Part shown: in pieces, positions 51,241 through 60,328 of the stretch | Layout of the letters: each line of letters starts with the position of its first letter | How positions within the stretch are numbered: position 1 is the first letter of the stretch | From: Algiphilus sp965216485 | Lineage (GTDB): Bacteria > Pseudomonadota > Gammaproteobacteria > Nevskiales > Nevskiaceae | NCBI RefSeq assembly: GCF_965216485.1 | Contig: NZ_OZ244162.1 | Coordinates: forward strand, 1,364,001 to 1,428,000 | Direction of reading: 5' to 3' | DNA: 64,000 bases | Made by a program: the position numbers and the translations under genes | Notes under the pieces: generated by a model | Databases searched by the model: none | What the model was told of the DNA's origin: nothing | What the model saw: only the letters and a program-made list of their open reading frames with translations

Positions 51241-52737
51241 ATGGCAACGGTTCTTGGAATCGATCTGGGCACACAGAGCATCAAAGTCATCATCTATGAC
51301 TTTGATGCTGGCGCCGTTCTGGCTGCCGCCAACGCCCCGCTTGATCTTGAACAGGGCGCAGGCGGCGTCGCCGAACAGCAGGCGCAGTGGTGGGTGCGCG
51401 CGCTCGGGCAGGCACTGCAGCAGATCGACAAGCCACTGCGAGGGCGTGTACAGGCCGTGGGCGTTTCCGGGCAGCAACACGGCTTTGTGCCGCTGGACCG
51501 CTCGGGTCAGGTGCTCGCGGGCGTCAAGCTGTGGTGCGACACCTCCACCAGCGCGCAATGCGAGAGGATCATGGACGCGGTCGGGGGCCTCGATGCGTGT
51601 ATCGCCGCAACCGGAAACCCCGTCCTGCCGGGATACACGGCCTCGAAGATCCGGTGGTTCCGGGAAGCGCACCCGGAGCGCTATGCGCGGATGCGCTGGA
51701 TCCTGTTGCCGCACGACTACCTCAACTTCTACCTCACCGGTGAAGTCTGCATGGAGGCCGGTGATGCGTCTGGGACGGGGTGCCTCGACATCCGCACCCG
51801 ACGTTGGTCGGAAGCGATCCTGGCGGCTATTGATCCGGACAGGGACCTGGCTCCGTGCCTGCCTGAGGTACGAAGCCAGAACCAGCCGATCGGGGTCTTG
51901 CGACCGGTCGTCGCGCAAGCGTTGTCGCTGCCAGCGGGCATTCCCGTCTCCATCGGCGGCGGCGACAACATGATGAGTGCCCTAGGCACCGGCAATGTAG
52001 TTCCCGGTGTCGTGACGGTGAGTCTTGGCAGCTCGGGAACTATCTACGCCTACTCGGACGTTCCGGTGGTGGACCCGAAGGGCGCGATCGCGGCGTTCTG
52101 CGCTTCAACAGGCGGGTGGTTGCCACTGCTTTGCACGATGAACTGCACGACCAGCACGGAGCTGATGCGTACCCTCGTCAATGCGGATATCGATGCCTTC
52201 GAACAGCACATCAGCACGGCGCCCGAAGGGGCAGGCGGCGTGATCACGGTGCCCTTCTTCAACGGAGAACGCACACCTAATCTGCCGAACGGCAAAGCGA
52301 TGATCGTCGGGCTCGATAGTCGGAACGCAACACCGGCGCACCTGCTGCGATCCGCGGTCGAGGGGGCGACCTTCGCGCTGCGTTCCGGCTTCCAGGAACT
52401 CCGCAAGCTTGGCCTGTCGGCAGATGAACTGGTGTTGACGGGGGGCGGCGCGAACAGCGGTACTTGGCGGCAGATCCTCGCAGACGTCTTCGATACGCCG
52501 GTCACCGTGTACTGCCAGAACGAGGGCGCCGCCTTCGGCGCGGCGCTGCAGGCTGTGGCCATGCTCGAAGGGGAGGGGGCGGACCTCCAGCGGCTGACAC
52601 GCGCGCATCTCACGCGTGACGAGGGCCGCTGCTGTGTGCCCACACCTTCTGCCGTCGAGCGATACGAATCTTCCTTTCAGGCCTATCAGCAAGCGGTCGA
52701 GCAGGTCATCGGCCTGTACGGCACGAATCCATCATGA
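51241..52737 (+). CDS. xylB: Xylulokinase
   Basis: This 498-residue FGGY carbohydrate kinase has the N-terminal phosphate loop (GIDLGTQSIKV), a QQHGFVPLD substrate stretch typical of xylulokinases, and the catalytic base Asp242 in GGGDNMMSALG, with FNGERTPN and GGGANSGTWRQ in the second domain. It phosphorylates D-xylulose to xylulose 5-phosphate in the cytoplasm. It is first in the operon with xylA, a TonB receptor and an alpha-xylosidase. Its stop overlaps the xylA start (ATGA). Confidence 0.92.
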   Translation: MATVLGIDLGTQSIKVIIYDFDAGAVLAAANAPLDLEQGAGGVAEQQAQWWVRALGQALQQIDKPLRGRVQAVGVSGQQHGFVPLDRSGQVLAGVKLWCDTSTSAQCERIMDAVGGLDACIAATGNPVLPGYTASKIRWFREAHPERYARMRWILLPHDYLNFYLTGEVCMEAGDASGTGCLDIRTRRWSEAILAAIDPDRDLAPCLPEVRSQNQPIGVLRPVVAQALSLPAGIPVSIGGGDNMMSALGTGNVVPGVVTVSLGSSGTIYAYSDVPVVDPKGAIAAFCASTGGWLPLLCTMNCTTSTELMRTLVNADIDAFEQHISTAPEGAGGVITVPFFNGERTPNLPNGKAMIVGLDSRNATPAHLLRSAVEGATFALRSGFQELRKLGLSADELVLTGGGANSGTWRQILADVFDTPVTVYCQNEGAAFGAALQAVAMLEGEGADLQRLTRAHLTRDEGRCCVPTPSAVERYESSFQAYQQAVEQVIGLYGTNPS

Positions 52738-54110
52738 GCGAGAGCATCAATATGCGGAGAACGGTATTCATCGGGGACACCGAGTACTTTCCGGGCGTGG
52801 GGCAGATTCAGTACGAAGGGCCCGAGTCCGACAACCCGCTTGCCTTCAAGGCGTATGAGCCTGAGCGCCAGGTCGCGGGCAAGTCGATGGAAGAACACCT
52901 GCGCTTTGCCGTCTGCTATTGGCACAACTTCTGTGGCAACGGTGCGGATACCTTCGGCCCAGGTACTCGGCAATACCCCTGGATGCGTCAGACCGACCCC
53001 GCGGCGGCCGCGGCGGACCGCATGGATGCAGCATTTGAATTCTTCACCAAGCTCAATGTGCCTTTCTGGTGTTTTCACGATGTTGATATTGCCTGGGAAG
53101 GGCAGAGCGTCATCGACTGCGAGAAAAACCTTCAAAGCATGGTCGATGCCGCGGGCGTCCGACAGAAAGAGACCGGGATGCGGTTGTTGTGGGGAACGGC
53201 GAACTTGTTCTCCCACCCGCGCTATATGAATGGCGCCGCCACCAACCCGGATTTCCGCGTGTTGACCTTTGCCGCCTCACAGGTCAAGGCGGCGATCGAT
53301 GCCACAGTCGCGCTCGGTGGCGAGAACTATGTCTTCTGGGGCGGGCGGGAAGGCTATGCCTATCTGCAGAACACGGATACCAAGCGCGAGTTGGAGCATC
53401 TCGCCATGTTCCTTCGCAAGGCACGGGATTACGGCCGCTCAGTGGGTTTTGAAGGCACCTTCCTCATCGAGCCCAAGCCCATGGAACCGATGTACCACCA
53501 GTATGACTTCGATGCCCAGACCGTCATCGGCTTCCTGCGCGAACACGGCCTTGATTCGGATTTCAAGCTGAACCTGGAGGCCAACCACGCAACATTGGCG
53601 GGCCACGCCTTTGCACATGATTTGCAGATGGCGGCAAATGCGAAGCTGTTGGGGTCCATCGATGCCAACCGCGGTAATCCGCAGAACGGCTGGGATACCG
53701 ATCAGTTTCCCACCGATCTGTACGACGCGGTCCAGGCCATGCTGGTGGTCCAGGAAGCGGGTGGCCTCGGCACCGGTGGCCTGAATTTCGACGCGAAGCT
53801 GCGCCGCGAATCGACCGATCTTGAAGACCTTTTCATCGCGCATATCGGCGGTATGGATTGCTTCGCGCGGGGATTGCTGATTGCCGACCAGCTCATGCGC
53901 GACGCGCGCTACATCGCTCTGAAGTCAGAACGCTACGCAAGCTTTGACGATGGCGATGGCCAGCGTTTCGAGCAGGGGGAATTGAACCTTTCTGCGCTTC
54001 GGGATCTCGCTGCCCAGAGCAGCGAACCACAACGCATCAGTGGCAAACAGGAAGGCTTTGAGAATCTGATGAACGACTACATCGTCGGGGGCGGTCGTCG
54101 GTGGCAATAA
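52734..54110 (+). CDS. xylA: Xylose isomerase
   Basis: This 458-residue protein has the class II xylose isomerase length and motifs: His115 and Asp118 in FHDVDIAWEG, the FWGGREGY stretch, EPKPMEPMYHQYDFD, EANHATLAGH and GSIDANRGNPQNGWDTDQFP. It binds two divalent metals and interconverts D-xylose and D-xylulose. The ATG at 52734 overlaps the xylB stop; another in-frame ATG lies six codons downstream. Both xyl genes are thus translationally coupled. Confidence 0.95.
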   Translation: MSESINMRRTVFIGDTEYFPGVGQIQYEGPESDNPLAFKAYEPERQVAGKSMEEHLRFAVCYWHNFCGNGADTFGPGTRQYPWMRQTDPAAAAADRMDAAFEFFTKLNVPFWCFHDVDIAWEGQSVIDCEKNLQSMVDAAGVRQKETGMRLLWGTANLFSHPRYMNGAATNPDFRVLTFAASQVKAAIDATVALGGENYVFWGGREGYAYLQNTDTKRELEHLAMFLRKARDYGRSVGFEGTFLIEPKPMEPMYHQYDFDAQTVIGFLREHGLDSDFKLNLEANHATLAGHAFAHDLQMAANAKLLGSIDANRGNPQNGWDTDQFPTDLYDAVQAMLVVQEAGGLGTGGLNFDAKLRRESTDLEDLFIAHIGGMDCFARGLLIADQLMRDARYIALKSERYASFDDGDGQRFEQGELNLSALRDLAAQSSEPQRISGKQEGFENLMNDYIVGGGRRWQ

Positions 54111-54159
54111 GGGCGGTGCGAGAGCACTGATCCCGGTAGCTGTGCGGTGAGGAGACAAC

Positions 54160-56694
54160 ATGAAAATGATCTTCCAATGGCTCTTGCTGATGGCGCTTGG
54201 CATCTGCGGCATGGGCGCTTGGGCACAGGGCGATGCGCAATGGCTCGACGACCTCTTCGATGACGCATTGTTCGAAGGGCAGTCTTCCAGCGCGACTTCC
54301 AGCGGAGACAACGAGAGCGAACAGCAAGACGATCAGGGGGAGGGTGATCGCGCAGGTAAGGGCGACGTCGCAGACGTCGACATGATCCCGGTGCATTCGG
54401 AGGCGGAAGACGAGGCGGTTCCGAGGGCGCGTCCGCAGGGTGCGCAGATCGAGGAAATCATCGTCACGGTTTCCAAGCGCGCTGAATCACTGCAGGACGT
54501 CAGCAATGCGGTCTCGGCATTCAGCGGTCGCATGATGACGGAGAACAATATTCAAGACTTCGCTGCGCTTGCGGATTTCACGCCGGGCCTCGTCACCCGT
54601 AACGAAGAATCGCTCACCATTCGCGGCGTCGGTAAAACGCGTGACGGTGCCTCACCCGTGGCGTTCCATGTCAATGGCTTCATCATCGAAGGACGCACGG
54701 AGCCCTTCTACGATTTGGCGGCAGTGGAAGTGCTGCGCGGCCCCTCCGGTACGGTGTATGGCCGAAACGCTACAGCTGGCGCCGTCAATGTGAAGTGGCA
54801 GCCACCAACTCCGGAACGGGCGTACGGGGGCGATATCCGCGTCGGTTCCTTTCAGGAACGCGAGTTCCGCGGCTTTGCCAATGTGCCTTTATTGGGCGAG
54901 GGTAATCGCGGGTTGAACGCGCGCGTCGCCGCGATCAAGTCGGAGCGCCAGGGCTACTTCGACAATCTGTTGTCGCGCGGCGCGGATGAGCCCAATTCGC
55001 AGGACAACGCTTTTGCGCGCATCTTCCTCACCAGCGAGCCGACGGACAACCTGCGCATGGGGTTGCGCTTGATCGACAGCCGCAGTCGTCCGCAGGTGAC
55101 GGTGGCGAGCGCATCGGAGCAGACCCGGGATAGCGGCATCCTCCAGGATTTCGGCGCCATGCCGCTGCCGGATGATCTGCTGCAGGTGCGCTCGGTCATG
55201 CATCGCAACTTCCGCTCACCATTCCGGGATGTGCGGCGGATGGTGGGGGAGACAACCTTCCAGATGAACGATCTGCCGTTCCTCGGCAATGTCGATCTCG
55301 ACATCATGGCGGGACGCCAGGAGGAAGATGAACTCCTGCTACTCGATCTGGACGGGACCGAGGAACCCATTGTCGAGACGGTTACGGACAAGGAACGGAC
55401 CGGGCGCAACATCGAAATGCGTCTGACCTCGCAGAACAGCGGCCCCTTCGAGTGGCTGGTGGGCGCGTTCTGGTATCACTTCACATCCTTTGGCGATATC
55501 AACGTCGACGCACGGACCCGTCAGGATGTCGGCACGGTGCTCGGCTTTCTTTCGCCGCAACTGGCGCCGCTCGGGGACGCCCTATCGTTTGGTCCGACGA
55601 GCCGCATCTTCGATACGGATGTCAGTTTCATCAACGAACTCCGCGAGGATCGTTCCAGGGCCCTTTTCTTCAACTTCTCAACCGATCTCGGTCAGCTTTT
55701 CGACTGGCCGCATATCGAAGTATTTGGCGGAGCGCGGCAGAACCTGGATGCTCTGCATCTCAAGACCGATCGCGAAACCATCTTCATCACGGATTTCCAG
55801 ACGGGCATCCCGGTTCCGTTCCCGGTCGAGGATTCGAGCACTGATATCCGCGGCGATTTCGAATCCACAACCGGCGAGTTTGGCGGCAAGTGGTTTCATG
55901 GCGGTGGCGGCTTCCTGGAGGAAGGCATGCTCTATGCCAAGTATGCGCGCGGCTATAAGCCCGGCACGGTGCAGCTGCTCGCGGGAGAGGATCTCAATAC
56001 CGTCGACCCTGAAATCCTGAACATGGTCGAAATGGGCTGGAAAGCCAGTTTTCTGCGGCGGGCACTCACTCTGAACCTGACGGCTTTCGCCTACGACTAC
56101 AAAGACCTGCAGGTCGGCAAGATCATTATCAGTGGGCGCAAACTGGAGAACGCGGGCGCTGCGACCATCAACGGCCTGGAACTGGAAATGCAGTTCACCC
56201 CCAGCCATGACATTTACACCCAGCTGTCGGTCTCATTGCTGAATGCGCGGTTCGAGGAATTCTGCGGCAAGGATGAAGAGCTGGAAGACCAAGCCGTACA
56301 ACCCGGTTGTACGGAAGAGGAACCGCACAACTTCAAGGGAGCGCCGCTCAGTGACGCACCGGATCTGTCGGTGAGCGGCATGTTCCGCTACAGCTGGGGG
56401 ATGGGGGACTGGGGGAAGTTGGTCCCCGTGCTGTCAGTGAGCTATGTCGGCGACTACCAGCGCCGCCCTTACGGTAACCCCATTGATCAGGTCGACGCAC
56501 ACACGAAGACAGACATCCGGCTCGCCTGGGAGAGCTTGAATGGCACCTACCGGCTCGAGGGTTTTCTGGAGAATCTGGAGGATCACGATGAGATCTTCGC
56601 GGATCATTTCTCCTTGCCCGACCCCGGTGCCTATTCGCTCCTGTCGGTTGCCCCCGGGCGAACGATTGGCCTTCGCTTCCAGGCGCAATTCTGA
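54160..56694 (+). CDS. TonB-dependent receptor, probably for xylosides
   Basis: This 844-residue outer-membrane receptor has a signal peptide (cleavage after AWA, about 22). An unusual acidic Ser/Asp/Glu-rich segment of about 70 residues follows, then a TonB box (EEIIVTVSKR, about 103-112), a plug domain (DFTPGLVTRNEESLTIRGVG, VEVLRGPSGTVYGRNATAGAVN) and a 22-strand barrel ending in Phe (LRFQAQF). It is third in the xylBA operon, 49 bp after xylA, so it likely imports xylosylated oligosaccharides. Energy would come from a TonB-ExbBD system, perhaps the one at the right end of the window. Confidence 0.9.
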   Translation: MKMIFQWLLLMALGICGMGAWAQGDAQWLDDLFDDALFEGQSSSATSSGDNESEQQDDQGEGDRAGKGDVADVDMIPVHSEAEDEAVPRARPQGAQIEEIIVTVSKRAESLQDVSNAVSAFSGRMMTENNIQDFAALADFTPGLVTRNEESLTIRGVGKTRDGASPVAFHVNGFIIEGRTEPFYDLAAVEVLRGPSGTVYGRNATAGAVNVKWQPPTPERAYGGDIRVGSFQEREFRGFANVPLLGEGNRGLNARVAAIKSERQGYFDNLLSRGADEPNSQDNAFARIFLTSEPTDNLRMGLRLIDSRSRPQVTVASASEQTRDSGILQDFGAMPLPDDLLQVRSVMHRNFRSPFRDVRRMVGETTFQMNDLPFLGNVDLDIMAGRQEEDELLLLDLDGTEEPIVETVTDKERTGRNIEMRLTSQNSGPFEWLVGAFWYHFTSFGDINVDARTRQDVGTVLGFLSPQLAPLGDALSFGPTSRIFDTDVSFINELREDRSRALFFNFSTDLGQLFDWPHIEVFGGARQNLDALHLKTDRETIFITDFQTGIPVPFPVEDSSTDIRGDFESTTGEFGGKWFHGGGGFLEEGMLYAKYARGYKPGTVQLLAGEDLNTVDPEILNMVEMGWKASFLRRALTLNLTAFAYDYKDLQVGKIIISGRKLENAGAATINGLELEMQFTPSHDIYTQLSVSLLNARFEEFCGKDEELEDQAVQPGCTEEEPHNFKGAPLSDAPDLSVSGMFRYSWGMGDWGKLVPVLSVSYVGDYQRRPYGNPIDQVDAHTKTDIRLAWESLNGTYRLEGFLENLEDHDEIFADHFSLPDPGAYSLLSVAPGRTIGLRFQAQF

Positions 56695-56739
56695 GAACGC
56701 GAGGTAAGGCAGTGCACGCACGACAAAGATGGGAGAGGC

Positions 56740-59292
56740 ATGAGGAACGGTAGAGGGGAGATTGCCGAGGCGGAATACGCCAAGGCCTTTTGCCCGGACG
56801 TGAAGCGTTCGGGCTGGTTGTTGGTCAAGCATGCGCTGAGGCATCCCATCCTGTATCTGCGCACGTTCAGGAAGCATCCCAATCTGGAAAACCACTTTGA
56901 TGAGGGTGCCCCCAAGGTCTCCTTCGGACGGACCGATCACCCGCTGGATGACATCGGTCCGATGCAGGGTGCCTTCACGGCACTCCCAAAGCTGCTCATG
57001 CGTTCGGCGCAGTCGGTATTGCGTGTCGAGTTCGTGCGTCGGGAGGGCAATACATTTCTGTTTCGGGCCGATGCCTTCAATATTTTCAAACTCATCAGCC
57101 CGGAGCACTTCTACAAGCACGTCTATGAGAAGGACGGCAAGGCCCCGTGCGCCGTTCTCCATCTGCGCATTGATATCGAGCGATCGGATGTCTGCCGTGT
57201 GCGATTGCAGCACGGCGCTGAATTCGATGCGGCACGCACACCCATGGTGGCGCACGACATCCGCGACCCGGAGTGCCAGGTTGCGTATGAGGAACACGCC
57301 GACCGCTACCAACTCCAGACGGACACGCTGAAGCTGGATGTCTACAAGGATGATTTTCGGATCGAGCTGTTTGACGCAGCGGGCAATAAGCTGACCAGCA
57401 GTGGGGGCAAGACCGACAACCACTTCGGGATCGCCTTCGATACCTACCCGATGGGCTTCGTTCGCGACAGGCGTCACGCGCACTGGTACGGCGTCAATGC
57501 CTTTGACCTCTCCCACGATGAGGCCATCTATGGACTGGGCGAGCATTTCGGTCCGATCAACAAGGTGGGCGAAACCGTGCGGCTCTGGATCACCGAGGGC
57601 GTGGGCAATGCCACGGGCCGCGTGTACAAGACCGTGCCCTTCTACGTGAGTACCCGTGGCTATGGCGTGTTCTTCAACCACACGCATCCCATGACCTTCT
57701 GGGTGGGCTCCAAGGAGAAGTCCAAGGTTCAGGTCGCGGTCGAGGAGCAGAAGCTCGATTACTACCTGTTCAGTGGCAATATCGAAGAAGTCCTCGCGCG
57801 CTACACCAGCCTGACCGGTCGCGCCCCGGTGCCCCCCAAGTTCTCCTTCGGTACCTGGATATCGCGCATGTCCTATACCTCGCAGGAGGAGGTGCTCGGC
57901 GTCGCCCGGACCCTGCGGGAAAAGCAGTTCCCGGCGGATGTCATCAACCTGGATGTGAGCTGGTTCAAGAACGACTGGGAGTGTGACTGGCAGTTCGATA
58001 CCACGCGCTTTCCTGCCCCGGTGGAGATGTGCCAATCGCTCCACGCCGATGGCTTTCGGCTGTCTTTGTGGCAACAGCCCTACGTGTTGAAAGGCACAAC
58101 GCTATGGAAGGAAGCCAAGGAGCAGAAACTGCTTGCAACCTGTAGCGTCCCCTTTACCTTCTGCGGCCAGTTCGAAGCAGCGCCCATCGATTTCACCAAG
58201 CCCGAAGCGACCGCCTGGTACAAGGACAGGCTCATCAGGCCGCTGCTGGAAGCGGGGGTCGACGTGATCAAGACGGATTTCGGAGAGGGTATTCAGCCAC
58301 CCATGCGCTTTGCGGAAGGCGATGGCCATGCACTCCATAACGTCTACCCCTTGCTGTACAACCAGGCCGCTTTTGAAGTCACGCAGGAGGTACACGGCGA
58401 GGACCATGCGATGGTCTGGGGGCGCAGTGCCTACGCTGGTTCGCAGCGCTACCCCGTCCAGTGGAGCGGCGACAACGCATCCACCTTCGGCGCCATGCAA
58501 GCATCGTTGCGGGGTGGATTGAGTTACGGGCTTTCCGGCTTCACCTTCTGGAGCCAGGACACGGGCGGCTTCGTGGGAGAACCCACCGACGAACTCATGA
58601 TTCGTTGGACGCAGCTGTCGATATTCCAGTCGCACATCCGGTATCACGGGTGTTTCCCCTTTCGTGAGCCCTGGCAGTTTTCCGACGACGCCCAAGGCAT
58701 CCTTCGCGAATATCTGAACCTTCGCTACCAGCTGATCCCGTATCTCTTTAGCGAGGCCATCGACAGCGCGGCGGCTGGACTTCCGCTGCTTCGGCCGCTC
58801 GTGGTCGCATTTCAGGCGGATCGCACCGTGCATGCCATCGACGACCAGTTCATGTGTGGTCGGAGCATTCTGGTTGCGCCCGTCATGCGCGAGGAGCGCA
58901 AGCGGCACCACTATCTGCCCGCCGGGCTCTGGTATGACTGGTTCAGCAAGGCGGCCACGCAGGGCGGACAGTGGATCACCACGGATTGCCCCTTGGCGCG
59001 TATTCCGGTCTGGCTCAGGGGGGGATCGGTCATTCCCCTTGGTCCGGTGGTGCAAAGCACCCGCGAACTGCCGGATGACACCCCGCTGGACTGGCTCGTC
59101 TTCCTTGACCATGACGATCAGGCGCGGGCGACGTTCCACCCGAGCAGGAAGGCCTCGTGCACCGTTTCTGCGGTCCGTACCGGCGACACTGTGGTGGTCC
59201 GTCTGGATGCGCAATGCCGCATCCAGCGCGTGCGCGTATTCGGGGCGGGCGGTGAGGTGCCCGCCGACAAGGTGGTGATCCAGCACGGCTAA
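56740..59292 (+). CDS. GH31 alpha-xylosidase (YicI/XylS-like)
   Basis: This 850-residue protein has no signal peptide and is therefore cytoplasmic. The catalytic domain carries the nucleophile Asp513 in VIKTDFGE, the signature of alpha-xylosidases such as YicI, and the acid/base Asp578 in QWSGDNAS. SWFKNDWECDWQFD and LWQQPYV are also typical of the xylosidase branch. An N-terminal region of about 180 residues before the sugar-binding beta-sandwich is longer than usual. It would release xylose from imported alpha-xylosides (for example isoprimeverose from xyloglucan) and feed XylA and XylB. It is last in the operon, 45 bp after the receptor gene. Confidence 0.9.
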   Translation: MRNGRGEIAEAEYAKAFCPDVKRSGWLLVKHALRHPILYLRTFRKHPNLENHFDEGAPKVSFGRTDHPLDDIGPMQGAFTALPKLLMRSAQSVLRVEFVRREGNTFLFRADAFNIFKLISPEHFYKHVYEKDGKAPCAVLHLRIDIERSDVCRVRLQHGAEFDAARTPMVAHDIRDPECQVAYEEHADRYQLQTDTLKLDVYKDDFRIELFDAAGNKLTSSGGKTDNHFGIAFDTYPMGFVRDRRHAHWYGVNAFDLSHDEAIYGLGEHFGPINKVGETVRLWITEGVGNATGRVYKTVPFYVSTRGYGVFFNHTHPMTFWVGSKEKSKVQVAVEEQKLDYYLFSGNIEEVLARYTSLTGRAPVPPKFSFGTWISRMSYTSQEEVLGVARTLREKQFPADVINLDVSWFKNDWECDWQFDTTRFPAPVEMCQSLHADGFRLSLWQQPYVLKGTTLWKEAKEQKLLATCSVPFTFCGQFEAAPIDFTKPEATAWYKDRLIRPLLEAGVDVIKTDFGEGIQPPMRFAEGDGHALHNVYPLLYNQAAFEVTQEVHGEDHAMVWGRSAYAGSQRYPVQWSGDNASTFGAMQASLRGGLSYGLSGFTFWSQDTGGFVGEPTDELMIRWTQLSIFQSHIRYHGCFPFREPWQFSDDAQGILREYLNLRYQLIPYLFSEAIDSAAAGLPLLRPLVVAFQADRTVHAIDDQFMCGRSILVAPVMREERKRHHYLPAGLWYDWFSKAATQGGQWITTDCPLARIPVWLRGGSVIPLGPVVQSTRELPDDTPLDWLVFLDHDDQARATFHPSRKASCTVSAVRTGDTVVVRLDAQCRIQRVRVFGAGGEVPADKVVIQHG

Positions 59293-59355
59293 CGCCCAGT
59301 CGGCCCGCGCGGCACCGTGGTCCGCCTTCAACGCGTGGTGGGCGGGCCAGATGCC

Positions 59356-59916
59356 TCAGCGCGCGCTGGTGGGCGCTGCTAGCAGGTCCAGAATCCGGTC
59401 AACATCGGCACGATCCAGCGCGCCCTCGCGGAAGAACACCACGCGGTTGTCCTCATCGAGCAGAAAGATGGCACTGCTGCCTTCCTGTAGGCCCCAGAAC
59501 GACTGGCCTTTGCCCCGGTCTGCAATCATCGGGGCATCGGGATGCTTTTTCTTGTTCGACTTGATTGCACGCAACGCGAAGCGCGTGGCCCCAAAGGTCA
59601 CGTCGTTGATATTGATGATGTTGTAGAGCTGGAATGCGCGCAGCGCCTCGGCTTTGTCCGGCGCCGTGATGTCATCAAGCGCCCAACGGTTAAGACGGTC
59701 GGCACTGGGGCGGGCGGCGAGATACTGCAGCAGTGTCCAACCGCCTTTCAGTGCATCACTGCACCAGGTGGTGAAGCGCAACGTGTCGTCGACGATGGTG
59801 GCCTCGCCTTCATCGTCAATCGTGATCGCGGGCAGAGGCTGGCCAACTTCAGGCCGTTGCTGCGCCGATGCCGCGCTGCACGCAAACAGAAGGGCAGTGA
59901 ATAAAAACGTTTTCAT
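59356..59916 (-). CDS. YtfJ-like thioredoxin-fold protein
   Basis: I use the ATG at 59916 (MKTFLFTALLFACSAASA), which gives a good signal peptide (cleavage after about residue 18) and 186 residues. The protein matches the YtfJ family of periplasmic thioredoxin-fold proteins: VGQPLPAITIDDEG, LLQYLAARPSADRL and SAIFLLDEDNRVVFFREGAL. The classical CxxC is absent. Its function is unknown in all species. It converges on the alpha-xylosidase gene. Its start codon lies inside a 19-bp operator-like element repeated upstream of exbB. Confidence 0.85.
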   Translation of the reverse strand: MKTFLFTALLFACSAASAQQRPEVGQPLPAITIDDEGEATIVDDTLRFTTWCSDALKGGWTLLQYLAARPSADRLNRWALDDITAPDKAEALRAFQLYNIININDVTFGATRFALRAIKSNKKKHPDAPMIADRGKGQSFWGLQEGSSAIFLLDEDNRVVFFREGALDRADVDRILDLLAAPTSAR

Positions 59917-59918
59917 TA
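59900..59918 (-). repeat. 19-bp operator-like repeat, copy 1
   Basis: The minus strand reads taatgaaaacgtttttatt, identical over all 19 bases to copy 2 at 60267-60285. It has an AAAACGTTTT palindromic core with a central CG, like LacI-family operators, and it contains the ytfJ start codon. The roughly 350 bp between the two copies hold no gene I can support, so both ytfJ and the exbB operon probably start here, in opposite directions. Confidence 0.6.
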
Positions 59919-60230
59919 GCCGTGAACATAGTCCTCTTGCGTCGGATCCGCAAGCCTCGCCGGCGCCCCGCAATCCAGGGGCATTGTGCGCAGATCCCGC
60001 TTCCCGCATACCTTCCGAGGCGTCGAAAGCGGCCTTCCGCTCGCTATGGCGCATCGTATCGGCACAGAAGACCCCATGCGGCGCGTACAACGTGGGCAGG
60101 TCATGGGATGGGTCGCGCAGTAGTGATATCCCAAGCGCCGCGCCCATGCATCATGATTGCGGTCACGCACGCGACCGGCATCATCCGGCGCCACGCTGGC
60201 CTATGCAGGGGCAATGGGCGTGCCCGGCAG

Positions 60231-60259
60231 TTGCGTAACGTCTGCATGCGCAGTATGTT
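60231..60259 (+). promoter_or_regulatory. Candidate promoter of the exbB operon
   Basis: TTGCGT (60231-60236) and TATGTT (60254-60259) are 17 bp apart. Matches to consensus are three of six and four of six, so this is a moderate candidate. It would start transcription at about 60266, directly at the operator-like repeat. Confidence 0.4.
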
Positions 60260-60266
60260 GCGTGGG

Positions 60267-60285
60267 TAATGAAAACGTTTTTATT
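60267..60285 (+). repeat. 19-bp operator-like repeat, copy 2
   Basis: It reads taatgaaaacgtttttatt, identical to copy 1 near ytfJ but in the opposite orientation. Its inner 14 bases (TGAAAACGTTTTTA) match the xyl operator TGTAAACGTTTACA at 11 of 14 positions. It lies just downstream of the candidate promoter, where a bound repressor would block transcription. Confidence 0.6.
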
Positions 60286-60328
60286 TGGTGCGTTTTCGCT
60301 TTCCGCCAGGAGGGGCGCGGACGGTTGA
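60269..60328 (+). CDS. Possible 19-codon leader ORF before exbB
   Basis: An ATG inside the 19-bp repeat opens a 19-codon frame that begins MKTFLF, the same six residues as YtfJ, and ends in a TGA that overlaps the TTG start of the extended exbB gene (TTGA). It may be a leader peptide that couples translation, or chance, since its start is shared with the repeat. No good ribosome site precedes it. Confidence 0.3.
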   Translation: MKTFLFGAFSLSARRGADG

